Origin: Bettongia penicillata ogilbyi
Taxonomy: Eukaryota > Chordata > Mammalia > Diprotodontia > Potoroidae
Reading direction: 5' to 3'
Length of the DNA: 64,000 nucleotides
NCBI GenBank assembly: GCA_023548195.1
Contig: JAJHZJ010000311.1
Coordinates: 9,803,226-9,867,225 of the forward strand
The translations under genes and the position numbers were made by a program. This document shows, one piece after another, positions 12,215 through 23,400 of this stretch (its first letter is position 1; each line of letters opens with the position of its first letter). A model generated the notes under the pieces. That model saw only the letters and a program-made list of their open reading frames with translations, was not told the origin of the DNA and ran no database searches.

Positions 12215-12829
12215 GTGGCGGGGGGAGGTTGAGGTCTCCCCACTGGTATAGTTTTGCTGTCTACTTCTTCCTGTCATCCCCTTAACTTTTCCTCCAAGAA
12301 TTTGGACAATATACCACTTGGTGTTTATGTATTTCTAGTGATATTACTTCATTTTCTATGGTCCTTTTAGTGGATATAGTTTCCTTCCTTATCTCTTTTG
12401 ATTAGATCTATTTCTGCTTTTACTTTGTCTGAGATTAGGACTGCTACCCTTGCTTTTTACTTTAGCTGAAGTACAATATGTTCTGCTTTAGCCCTTTACC
12501 CTTGCATATCTCCCTTTTCAAATGTCTTTCTTATACGCAATATATTGCAGGATTATGGTTTTTAATCCACTCTGCTGTCAGCCTCTGTCTTATGGAGAGT
12601 TCATCCCATTCACATTTACAGTTATTATTACTGTCTGGGTCTTTCACTCCATCCTTCCCCTGTTCATATTCCTTTTGGAGGTTTCAGATGTGGGTACAGC
12701 GTCAATGCCATGCTTTTCTGAATTCATATTTTGTTATTCCCTGTCTCTGTAATAAGATTCCTGTCTTTGATTTTTCTAATTTGCTTTTTGCTCATGGTAA
12801 TTGCCTTTTTCCTGTCTTTTAAAGTGGGT

Positions 12830-13455
12830 CTCTGTTTCCTGGGGCACAGGGGGCTCTGACCCATGTTTCTTGTGCTGGAAGCTAGGGTTCTGGTTACTGG
12901 ATTTGTGTTCTGTGGCCCCTGTTCTTTCAATTATAAGTTATAAAATGCTCCAGCTTATCTGGTGCTGAGCTAACTGGTGTGTGCCAAGGTTGAGGCCAGG
13001 TGAAGTCTGCTTCCCCGGAGTTACACTTAAACTCATAGTGTGATGTGTGGGCTAAGGGTGGTCTGGCCACTGCAGGTCTCTTCTTCCCCTAGGGCTACAC
13101 TAACCCTATCTGTACTGGTTTCTGCCCAATTCCCCTGATTGTGCTAAAGCATACCTAGCCTCCTGGCGTTGTCACTCACTGATTCCACCCTCCTTGGGCT
13201 CAGGATCACCTGCTGGTCTACTTAGGTGGGGTTTGTTGAAATGCTTCTGGTTTGCACTGGTTCCCTTCAGCCACAGCAAGAGGGACCCTTCCTGGTATTC
13301 CCTAGTCTCCTGAGCTTAAAGACCGTTTACCCCTTCTGCTGGCTCCACTATCCAGGATTCTTCCTTGGGCAATATTCTCTGGGTTTTTCAAGGTTAACCA
13401 GAGTGGGTGAGAGCACTTACAATTTACTTCACCATCTTGGCTCCTGGAAGTTCAA
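12830..13455 (-). promoter_or_regulatory. L1 5' UTR (internal promoter region) of the minus-strand L1
   Basis: This is a GC-richer ~620 bp segment directly upstream, on the minus strand, of the ORF1 start. Its outer end carries GCCAAGATGG at 13432-13441. In human L1 the equivalent position is a YY1 site that sets the transcription start. Function here is inferred from position only. Confidence 0.5.
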
Positions 13456-13736
13456 GTAGGTGACTTTCAAACATTTAGTCTGTAGGCTGATATCCCCAAG
13501 ATTAGTTGCTGCAGCTGCTGTAGGACCTGCACATCTCTCACCCAATTCTGCTGGACTACTGTACTGTGTGGAGGGGTTTGGAAATCTGAACTGCTGCTGG
13601 TGACTCAGCCGATCTGAGGCCATTCTCACTCCTCTTCTGCCCTATCTGCACTAGTGCCTCCCAGTGCTCTGTGTTGAAATAGCATCTGAAGTAGTTTGTA
13701 GATGGGCTCATGTGAGTCCCTGCTTTCAGTTATCTT
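13456..13736. other. unassigned GC-richer spacer
   Basis: About 280 bp lies between two L1 copies. Its composition resembles L1 5' UTR sequence on the minus strand, but I could not match it to the other 5' UTRs in the window. Confidence 0.35.
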
Positions 13737-13750
13737 AAAAAGAATTCTTT

Positions 13751-14759
13751 TTTAAAAATTAAATAATTTATTTGTTTTCAATTTTTTAAAATCACTTCCA
13801 AATATCTTAGATTTTTCCCCCTCCCTCCTCTTCCTTTCCCTCTCTCTCCCCACTCCCTCCCCGAAACGGCATGCAATCTTATATAGGTTCTACACATACA
13901 TTCTTATTAAATACATTTTCACCTTAGTCATGTTGCATAGAAGAATTAAAATGAATGGGAGACACCATGAAAACAAAACAAAATGTAACACAACAAAAAT
14001 GATCTACTTCATTCTGTGATCCAATTCCACAGTTCTTTCTCTATGTGGAAGGCATTTTGCCTCAAGAGTCCATTGGTAATTTTTTTAGGTCCTTGCATTT
14101 GCTGTGAAGGGCTAAGTCTACCAGAGAAATTCCTCACACTATACTTGTTGTTATGTACAAAGTTCTCCTGGTTCTACTCCTTGCACTAAGCATCAGTTCA
14201 TATAGGTCCTTCCAGGCCTCTCTGAAGGCTTCTTGTTCATTATTTCTTATAGCACAATAGTATTCCATTACATTCATATACTACAACTTGTTCAGCCATT
14301 CCACAATTGATGGGCATTCTCTTGATTTCCAGTTCTTGGACACTACAAAGAGAGCTACTACATATTTTTGTACATATGGGACCCTTTCCCGTTTTTATGA
14401 TCTCATGGAGATACAGTGCTAGAAGCAGTATTACTGGGTCATAGGGTATGCATGTTTTTGTAGCCCTTCAGGCATATTTCCAAATTGTTTCCCAGAATGG
14501 TTAGATCAACTCACAACTCCACCAACAAATGAATTAGTGTTGTAACTCTCCCTCATCTTTTCCAACATTTAGCGTCTTGCTGTTTTGTCATGTTAGCCAA
14601 TCTGATAGGTGTGATATGGTACCTCAGAGTTGTTTTCATTTGCATCTCTCTAACCAATAGTGATTTAGACCAGTTTTTCATATGACTCTGGATAGCTTTA
14701 ATTTCTTCCTCTGAAAACTTCCTGTTCATATCCTTTGACCATTTATCAACTGGGGAATT
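13751..14759 (-). mobile_element. 5'-truncated L1 with target-site duplication
   Basis: The minus-strand reading runs from an ORF2 C-terminal segment (near 14757; 'ccagttgataaatggtcaaa') through the end of ORF2 and the 3' UTR to an A-rich end at 13751. It parallels 6815-7830 closely (for example 'tacacatacattcttattaa' at 6926 and 13890). The insertion is bounded by AAAAAGAATTCTTT (13737-13750) and AAAAAAAATTCTTT (14760-14773), a 14-bp target duplication with one mismatch. That supports ordinary target-primed insertion of a 1.0 kb 5'-truncated copy. Confidence 0.8.
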
Positions 14760-14899
14760 AAAAAAAATTCTTTAATCCTATAATCTTACCAAACAATTGT
14801 AAGTATTTGTCACCTTTGACTACTTTTAAAACTTTATCATATTTGCCCATAGTTCAGTTAAAATTCATTGCCAGTCAATTCTAATTTGAGAGAGATCAC

Positions 14900-15075
14900 A
14901 ATAAGTGGGTTAGGCTTTCCTCTTGGAGTTAAAGAGACCAGGGTTTGAATCTTGCCTTAGATATTGACTAATTAGAGGGATTCTGGGTAACTTTATTTTT
15001 GCATCTCAGTTTCCTTATCTGGGTTATATGGCATCTGAGGTTTTTTTTCCAGTTCTAAATCTGAGATCCTATTAA
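14900..15075 (+). repeat. MIR-like SINE, plus strand
   Basis: Landmarks are 'gagaccagggtttgaatctt', 'tctgggtaactttat' and 'catctcagtttccttatctg', which follow the MIR core in plus orientation. The copy ends with 'gttctaaatctgagatcc'. Confidence 0.6.
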
Positions 15076-15425
15076 TGATTTGTTACAGAAAAGTAGAACA
15101 ACCTCAAAAATATGTCCTTTCATTTAATTTGGAGGAATATTTGCAAGCAGAAAACCTGATTTCTTTTCTTCCCTAAAATATGTACATAACAATTTGTTTC
15201 ATGGAATTTTTAAGTACAGATTTTGACTTACAACATACTTCTTCAAAGATAACTGGGAAACATGCCCTCAAAATATATCCCCCAAAATCATTAAACAAGC
15301 TTGCCTAATATATTGGTGGTAACTAACTTTTCATTTTTGTATTTACTGCATATTAACAGAAAATGAGGATTTGGAAATTGGATTCAGGCCAAAATTTTGC
15401 ACCATGTTCATTATATACTTTTCTT
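15076..15425. other. unassigned non-coding DNA
   Basis: AT-rich sequence without recognisable repeat or coding content. Confidence 0.4.
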
Positions 15426-15429
15426 TCAC

Positions 15430-15990
15430 AACTATACAAAGGGGTAAATTCTTAACCAAACAAGGGACATGAGCAATTACAATAACAGAATAGATAATTT
15501 TGATTAAATGAAATTGAAAAGCTTTTTACATGAACAAAATTTTACATGAACAAAATTAATGTCTAAGACAAGGAGGGAAAGAGTTATTTGGAGGGAAGGT
15601 GGGAAGGAACTTTGTAGCACATGTGTCTGATGAAGGTGTGATATCCAACACAAAAGAAAATCACATCCACATTCCCCAATTGATAAGGTATGTCATTAAT
15701 TGTCAAAGGAAGAATTGTAACTAATAGTTATCATATTAAAAAGTTCAAAATCACCAACAATAAAAGAAATGTAAATAAAAAACACTAGTGAATTTTACTT
15801 CACACACACCAAATTGGCAAAAATGACAAAAGATGAAAATAATCAATAACAGAGAAGTTGTGAGAAAACTAATGTGTGGTTTTTAAATACACAAATGGGT
15901 ACAATTATTCTGGAAAGAAATTTGAAGCAATGCAAATAGAATGAGTAAAATGTCAATGTACTTTTACCTAGAGGGTCAGTTTTTTTCTGG
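15430..15990 (+). mobile_element. old L1 ORF2 C-terminal fragment, plus strand
   Basis: 'gcacatgtgtctgatgaagg', 'tccacattccccaattgata' and 'aaacactagtgaattt' follow the order of the L1 ORF2 C-terminal region. It is heavily diverged, with no open frame left. Confidence 0.55.
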
Positions 15991-16435
15991 AGCTAAAAAA
16001 CCCAACTAGTAATAAAGTTAATACCTACAAATTAGTCTCTGATTAACCCGATTATATTACATGAAATAATACAATATTATAATGCTATGTGATAAGAAGT
16101 GAGTGAATCTCCTCCTCCCCTTTTCCACCTATGCTATTCTTTACTATAAGATGGCTTTCTAGGAGTAAAGAAAGTGTATTTAGGGAATACGGTAATGTCA
16201 AAATAAAATATACCTATAAAATATATTCAAGAAAATAAATGAACAATGTGTACTCCGCATTTTATAGTGTATTCAATACAGATAAATTTCAGACTTCCAT
16301 CTAGTATATTAAACATAATATCATTCTTATATTCTTTTTCACTGTCAGAAAGCAGAAAGAACCTTTGATTAATTATTTCTAAGACTAGGTTAGGTGCTCT
16401 ATTTCTTGTTTTTTTTTTTAATCTGAACATTTTAT
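15991..16435. other. unassigned non-coding DNA
   Basis: AT-rich sequence with no ORF or repeat that I recognise. Confidence 0.4.
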
Positions 16436-16439
16436 ATTA

Positions 16440-17005
16440 TTTTAAACATTCTGCCATTTCATTTACATTGTATGTTTTAATTGACCCAGACCTCAAAGGT
16501 CTATGAAGAAATTGAAAGAATTCACTTATTATCTCCTGAAAGAAATTTAAAAATAAAAACTCGTAGGAATAAAATAACCAAATTTCAGAGCTCCCAAATC
16601 AAGGAGAAAACATTGAGAATAGTCAGAGAGAAATTATTCAAATACAATGGAGTCATAGTCAGGATCACACAAAATTTAGCAGTTATCACGACAAAGAAGT
16701 GGAGCAAATTTCTCTGATAAAGACCTCATTTCTCAAATATGTACTCCTTATAGAACTGAGTCAAATTAATAAAAAAAGAGCCATTTTCCAATTGATAAAT
16801 GTTCAAAAGATATAAATGGGTAGTTTTCAAAAGAAAAAATCAAAGCTATTAATACCATATGAAAAAATTTCTATATCACTATTTTGATTAGAAAAATGCA
16901 AAGAAGGAAACAACTGAGATAATTCCCCATATCTAGAAAACTGGCTAACAAGTCAGAAAAGGAAGACGTGTGCAGTTTAAACTGGTTCCCAATTTCCACT
17001 CACTC
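16440..17005 (+). mobile_element. L1 fragment: ORF1 C-terminal domain joined to ORF2 C-terminal part
   Basis: 16481-16717 is open and encodes an ORF1 C-terminal-domain-like stretch (FQSSQIKEKTLRIVREKLFK, then YNGVIVRITQNLAVITTKKW). It is the counterpart of the family's 'KE..L..AR.K....G..IR...DL...TL' segment. Directly downstream (about 16735-17000), 'ccattttccaattgataaat' and 'atgaaaaaatttctatatca' match the ORF2 C-terminus. The 3-4 kb normally between the two is missing, so this is an internally deleted copy. Confidence 0.6.
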
Positions 17006-17494
17006 TTGACAAGTATAAAAGAATCTTAGAATAACAGATTTGGAAGGAGCCATAGATATACTCTTGTCTAACATATATTTGAACAAGAATTCCCTGTACA
17101 AAAAAATTATTGACTATTCTTACTTAAAGTCTTCCAATCAAAAAATATACCATTTTACTTTTAATGGCTCTTTTTCTTTACTGTCCCCTCACATCAACCC
17201 TGCATTTGTCTCTTTGTGACTTTCATTAATTGCTTCTAGTTCTACCCATTAAGGCCAAGAAGAGTTAATCTGGCTCTCCTTTCTGCATTATAAACCCTTC
17301 AAAATATTCAGAAAGATATTATGTACTCCTTACTTCTTTTATTCAGGTTAAAAATCCAAATGTTCTGAATAAATCACCATATGGTATCATCTTTTCTGTC
17401 TTGTTAGCTAATATGATAGGTGTGAGGTGGTACCTCACCAACTGGAGTGTTTCTCTCTGGATCTTCTTTCTTTTATTAATGAATTTGTTTCACA

Positions 17495-17575
17495 TTTATA
17501 TATGTATATGTGTGTGTGTATATATATGTATATATATTATACATATATATATATATACACACACACAAATTCTCT
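17495..17575. repeat. TA/TG/CA microsatellite
   Basis: Alternating TATATG, TGTG, TATA and CACA tracts form a near-palindromic low-complexity stretch. ORFs here are artefacts. Confidence 0.9.
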
Positions 17576-18034
17576 CTCTCTTTTATCCTGTTCTTACCCA
17601 CTGAGAATGTAAGAAATATTATACCCATTATATCAATGAAGCCATATAAAACATATCCACATAGCTATGTTGGGGAGGGGGGTGAAGCAAGAAAAATAAA
17701 GTGAAAGAAAATATGTGTCAATCTATACTCAGAGTTTATCAATTCTCTCTCTGGAGGTAGATATCATTTTTCATCATGAGTCCTTTGGAATTGTCACGGA
17801 TCACTGCATCAGTAAGAACAGCTCAGCTTTTTGCAGTTGATTTTCATTACAAATTATTATTACTGGGTATAAATTTCTCCTCCTTTTGTTCACTTCACTG
17901 CATCAGTTCATATAAGACCTCCTAAGTTTTTCTGAAACCATTGCCCTCATTAATTCTACAGCACAATTATCATAAATCACAGTCATATAACACAGCCACT
18001 CTCCAATTGAGGGACATACCCTCAATTTCAAATT

Positions 18035-18040
18035 CTTTGC
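18035..18040. repeat. target-site duplication of the solo LTR, left
   Basis: CTTTGC here is repeated exactly at 18612-18617. Removing the LTR and one copy restores continuous L1 sequence ('aattctttgccaccac'). Confidence 0.85.
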
Positions 18041-18147
18041 TGTCTGGCCTAACTACCGTGGGCTCCCGGGTCCTCTTACCTACTCCAGGTCTTCGGTGGA
18101 TAAAGGTAATGAGAAGAGACCTCCAGAGTCAAACAGAAGTGTAGGCT

Positions 18148-18153
18148 TTATTC
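18148..18153 (-). promoter_or_regulatory. LTR polyadenylation signal
   Basis: The plus-strand TTTATT is AATAAA on the minus strand, about 110 bp before the LTR's CA end, which is where the R region of an LTR is expected. Confidence 0.6.
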
Positions 18154-18161
18154 TGGATACC

Positions 18162-18307
18162 AGCTACATGTCAGCATGCAGGATGAGTTCTCCCCGTGGA
18201 GCCCCCTCCCTCCTTCCAGAGGAGAGAGGAACCCTAGCTACATGTCGGCATGAAGGACAAGTTCTCCCATGGAGCTCCCCTTCTTCTTCTGGAGGAGAGA
18301 GGAACCC
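18162..18307 (-). repeat. tandem duplication inside the LTR (two ~73-bp units)
   Basis: Unit 1 (18162-18235) and unit 2 (18236-18307) both start 'agctacatgtc.gcatg', continue 'agttctccc..tggagc.cc' and end 'ggagagaggaaccc'. They lie upstream of the polyadenylation signal in the LTR's own orientation, where retroviral U3 enhancers or R sequences sit. Confidence 0.8.
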
Positions 18308-20499
18308 AACCCCCAGGCTTTCTGGTCCCCACTTAAGCTCTCCCAGCTGCATGGTTCACTCGTGGACAGCTTGCTCTCAGTCCCTTAGCCAATCAACAAC
18401 AGGTGTGCTCAGACCATGGACCAATCTCAAGGGTGGGATGCTCTCCCCAGCAAGTTTCCACTGAGAAGAGGTGGAAAAACAAGATAGCTCGTGATTCACT
18501 CCTCAGTTCTCAGCTGTTCCCTGGGGGGCCTCGTGAGAGCTCTGCGGTAGAAGGCCTCACCTTTACCTAACCCGAGACTGTTCACGTGAAAACCGAGCTT
18601 ACACCCCAACACTTTGCCACCACAAAAAGAGATGCTATAAATATTTTTGGATATATAGGTTCTTTTCATTTTTCCTTGATCTTTTTTGGGGTACAGTCTA
18701 AGTAGTAGTATTGCTGGACAAAGTATATGCACAGTTTGATTTCACTTTGGGCATAGTTTTAAATTGTTCTGCAGAAAAGTTGAATCAGTTCATAGCTCCA
18801 CAAACAGTGCATTAGTGTATCTTTTTCCACACTCCTTCCAGTATTTGCCATTTTCCATGTCTGCTTATTAGCCCAAATGATAGGTGTGAGATGGTACCTT
18901 GGAGTTGTTTTAATTTGCATTTTTTAGATATTAGGGGTTTTGAGCATTTTTCCTATGACTTTATTCACATCTTTTGACTATCCTACGTATTCCTATTCTA
19001 GACTTGGAAGTTCCCTAGATATTTAAAAAGTGAGGTTTTCATCAAAGAAACTCATACATTTCAATTTCTTTTCTTTGCCTCAGTACTATAACTTTCATTT
19101 TTAGCACTGCACTGAATAGTGATGGTGATAATGGACATCTTTGTGCTATATTTCTGTTGTCTACTCACTAGTATTTTATTTAAAATTTTAGCCTCAATAT
19201 TCAGTAGGCATGTAAGTCAATAATTTACTTTCTCTGTTTGACCCTCCCTGGTTTAGTTATTAAGACCACATTTATATAACAGGAGAAATATTGTAGTAAC
19301 CATTCTTTTCCATTTCCCCCCAAAATTTTGTGTAATATTAATTGTCCTTTTAAGGGTTGATAGAGTTCACTTACTAATCCACCTGGTCCTTTGTTTCCCA
19401 TTAAAGAGGTCATTTATAGCTCATTCAACATTTTTGCTATGATTTGGTAAGTTTTAAAACCATTTCTTGGTTTGTTAATCTGACAATTTTGCATCATCTG
19501 AAATATTTTATCATTTCATTTAGATTGTGAATTTTATTGATTCAGACATCATAGAACTGGAGGCCAAAGAAGAAATGGAAAGAATCCCCTTATCATCACG
19601 TGAAAAAAAATCTTAAAATGAAAACTCTTAAAAATATTATAGATAAATTCCAGAGTTCCCAGGTCAAGGAGAAAATACTGAAAACAGTCAAATAGAAATA
19701 ATTCAAATACTGTGATGCAACAGTCAGGATCACTCAAAATTTAGAAGCTATTGTGATAAAGAAGTGGATGACTTCAAATACTATACTCCAGAAGGAAAGG
19801 GAGTTTGTATCACAACCTAAAATAATCTACCCACCATACATGTGGAAAATGGGTTTTTAATGAAGTAGACAGTTGTCAAGCAAAGACCAGAGTTGATGGA
19901 AAAATGACATTCAAACACAAGTGTCAAGAGAAGGATAAAAAGGTAAACATAAAAAATAAATCATAAGGGATTTATAATAATTAATATTATTAATTTTAAT
20001 ATATAATTATAATATATAATATAATTAATTATTAATAATAATATTAAATTGCTTATATTGCTATGTGAGAAGACTGTACATGTAATTTTACATTATTTTT
20101 AAAACTTTATTATTATTTATAATAGTATAGGATAAGAAAGTGGGATGTACTGGGAGAACAGGGAAGGGAAAGTAGGAATGAGAGAATAATTTCACATAAT
20201 ACAGGTATGTAAGGAAAAGTTTTTATAATGAAGGAGAAAATGGGGGAAGGGAAGGAATATGGTTGAAACCTCACATTTCTAAACTGGTTAAAAGAAGGAA
20301 AAAAACATATATACACACATAGTTGGGTATAGAAATTCTTATTACCCAACAGGAAAGTAGGAGGGAAAATGTCTAAGAAAAAGAGGAGGGCATGATTAGA
20401 GGGAAGTTAGATCAATGGAGTCAATGATCAAAGGATAAAGAGATTTTTTTTTCAGTAGGGAACAGGGCCAAAAAAGAGAAGGATAAATAGGAGAGAAAA

Positions 20500-23400
20500 G
20501 AGGGAGATACAGAGTTGGTAATCATAACTACAAATGTAAATAAGATGAACTGACCCAAAGAAAAGGAAAAAAAAGAGAACGGATTGGAAGGCAGAATCCA
20601 TCCATACACCCCCCCCACATACCCACCCACACATATGTACATATGCACATACACACGTATTATATGTATATATATATATTCATTTTTAAATAAGAGACAG
20701 TCTTGAAACAGAAATATACACACAGAATAAAAATAGTTAGAACAGGATGCTTTAGCTGAAGTTTAAAAAAAAGACAGGGGTAGCAAACATGACCTCAGAC
20801 AAAGCAAAAAGAATTAATAGACCTGATTCAAAGAGACATTTGCGGAAACTGAATTTTGCTAAAAGGCACCAGAAGGTGAAGTAATAGCAAAACTGAGCAT
20901 GTATCCACCAAACGGAATATCACCCAATTTTTAAAAGGAAAAGTCAGTTAAGTTACAGAAGGAAATAGGCAATAAAGCTATACTAGTGAGGGAACTTCCA
21001 TTATTTTTCTTAATCTGAAATAATTGTAACATAAAATAAAGAAGAAAAAAGTTAATAAGATGAATAGAATTTTAGAAAAGTTACATATGATATACCTTCA
21101 TAGAATATTGAATGGGAATTGGAATTAGTACACCTTTTTCTCAGTTTTTTAATGACACTTCCATAAAAATTGACCATAGATCAGGGCATTAAAAACTCAG
21201 AATCAAATGTAGAAAAGTAAAGATATTAAATATACTGTTTTCAGACCATAAAGCAATAAAATTACATTCAATAAAAGGCCTTTGAAGTACAAATTGAAAG
21301 TTAATTAGAAACTAAAAAATCTGATAAGAATAAATGCATCAAAAGACAAATCATAGAAGCGATTAACAATTTTATTAAAGATAATGACAACAATGAAATA
21401 AAATACAAAATTTTGTGAGATGCACTCAAAGTAGTAGTAAGGGAAAAATTTGTATCTCTAAAAGTTTACATCAGTAAAAACGAAAACAACGCAATTAATT
21501 GGTTATACAACTTTAAAAGAAAACTCAAAAAAAATTTAAAAAATATTGATTATACACCAAAATGAAAATCCTGAAAATCAAAGGAGAGATTAATAAAATT
21601 GAAAGTAAAAATTAAGATAAGTAAAATAGGAGTTCATTTTATTAAAAATAATAAAGTAGATAAATCATTGGCTAACATTTTTAAGAGAAAGAAGAAAAAC
21701 TATTTCAAAAATTAAAAGGGTGAGTATACAGTCGATGAAAAAGGAAATTAAAATAGTTATTAGGAGGTGTTTTGTACAACTATGTGCCAATCAAACAGAC
21801 CATTTAAATGAAATGGATAAATGTTTGAAAAAGTACAAATTGTCCCGATTAACAGGAAGAAACACATTATTAAAATACTTAAACAACTCTATCTTAGAAA
21901 AGGAAATTGAAGAAGCCATAAATTAGGTTACTAAAGAAACCTAGGCCCAGATAAATTTACAAATAAATTCTACCAAATACAAAGAATAATTAATTTCAAT
22001 GCTTCTAAATGTTTGGAAAATAGGTCAAGATGATGATTATTATAGTATTATATTAATAATGATGATCCAGGCTTTTATCCTAATTTCTGTTTAGAATACT
22101 AGGTCTTGTTAAGGTTAGCATATCTTTGTTTATTGATGAAATTACTCTTAGCCCTCAAGGAATGTGCTTGTCATTCTTGGACTGGACTTAACCCAACTAA
22201 AGGACCTAACTTCTGTTTGCTGTTTAAACAGAATCCAATCCTGGAGAGTCCTTACGCTTGTCGTTGTTCCCTTCCATTAGAGTTTAGGGTGACCCAGTTC
22301 ATGAAAGAGAAAACCGGATGGAGGTGGATTTCCCGGCCCAAATGGCTGGAGGATGCTGAGTCTCAGCAGGAGGAGCTAAAGTGTTTTGGCCACTTCCTCA
22401 TCAAATGTCCACCAATTATGATTGATTTTTACTTGTTAAAGGAATAAACTTTGAGAATGGTTATTTCAAGTTTTTAGGGTTTTCTTTGGAGATGTTAGGT
22501 TGCCAAGAAAAACCTCTGACTGATTGCTGGAGGGCTTAATTAATAAGTTGATCATTAATTACCCAGAAGCTGTATCTTGGGGTTTTATTGCTCATTTCAA
22601 GATAGAGGAATCTGACCAAATTTCTTCTATGACAAAAATATGATTTTTAAACCTAAAACAGGGACAGCAAAAACAGGAAAAAAAAGAAAACCGCAGATCA
22701 ATTTCCCTAATAAATACTGAGGCAAAAATTTTAAATATAATATTGGCAAGGAGATTACAGCAATATATTACAAAAATAATAAACTATAACCAGGTAAAAT
22801 TTATACCAGGAATCAGGCTGTGTCTGGAGGAGAAAAATGGTAAGAATACTTGACAATATTGATAAAATCACATTATTATCTCAACAAATACTGAACAAAC
22901 TTTTGACAAAATACAATACTCATTCCTCTTACAAACACTAGAGAGCATAGGAATAAATGTAATTTTCTTTGAAATGATAACCTATCTAAAACCAAGGGCA
23001 ACCACTATCTGTAGTGGGAATAAACTAGAAGCTTTCCTAATAAGATCAGGGATAAAGTAAGGATGTCCATCATCACCATTACAAGTCAGTTTTTTTTTTT
23101 TATTAGAAATGCTAACTGTAGCAGTAAGACAAGAAAATGAAATTAAGGGAATAGGCAGTGCATTTAGCAAGGAATTAAAGCTACCACTTCTCTTTTTGCA
23201 GATGATATAATGGTATATTTGGAGAACCCAAGAGAGTCAACTAAAAAGTTTGTCAAAAAAATTAACAAATTTAGGCAAGCTACATGATGTAAAATAAACC
23301 TACATAAATCATTAATGTTTCTATATATTATGAGTAAAATCCTGCAGGAAGAGATAGATAAATCGTATTTGAAATAATGTCAGAAAAAGTAAAATACATG

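Larger units (their letters stand above)
6815..13455 (-). mobile_element. long minus-strand L1, interrupted by a nested insertion at about 10441-12214
   Basis: Read on the minus strand, 13455 to 12830 is a 5' UTR whose first bases contain GCCAAGATGG (13432-13441). A short ORF1 start (MSKKQIRKIK) is followed almost at once by the start of ORF2 (12215-12750). ORF2 then resumes at 10440 and runs to about 7080, and a 3' UTR with an AT-rich end reaches 6815. The two ORF2 parts join in the correct order: 12230 encodes a motif like 'KFLEEKL..QEEVDSKT', and 10440 continues with 'SLSELDRSDFKINKK'. Most of ORF1 and the inter-ORF region is deleted. The element carries many stops and frameshifts and cannot move on its own. 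Confidence 0.75.
18041..18611 (-). mobile_element. solo LTR of an endogenous retrovirus
   Basis: A 571-bp block, GC-richer than its surroundings, interrupts L1 ORF2. It begins TG and ends CA and is flanked on both sides by CTTTGC (18035-18040 and 18612-18617), a perfect 6-bp target duplication. Orientation is minus: the reverse complement has two CCAAT-type boxes (ATTGG, about 18391 and 18421) followed by a polyadenylation signal AATAAA (18148-18153), in U3-R order. A 6-bp duplication is typical of class II (ERVK/beta-like) elements, but this alone does not fix the class. No internal viral genes are present; the provirus has been reduced to one LTR by recombination. Confidence 0.85.
17385..19440 (-). 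mobile_element. old minus-strand L1 ORF2/3' fragment containing a solo LTR
   Basis: Minus-strand L1 ORF2 sequence is recognisable at 17385-17440, 17740-18040 and 18612-19440. Examples are 'tgataggtgtgaggtggtac' at about 17413 and 'gataggtgtgagatggtacc' at about 18880, plus 'caccacaaaaagagatgcta' just after the LTR. A TATG/CA microsatellite fills about 17495-17575. The copy is old, with no long frame. Confidence 0.6.

Noticed and set aside
18096..18464. 122-codon plus-strand ORF in the LTR
   Set aside because: It runs antisense to the LTR orientation set by AATAAA, and its apparent openness comes from GC-rich repeated units.
22106..22447. 113-codon plus-strand ORF within the LTR-like insertion
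   Set aside because: No retroviral or host motif is visible and the frame ends at the putative AATAAA, so it is incidental.
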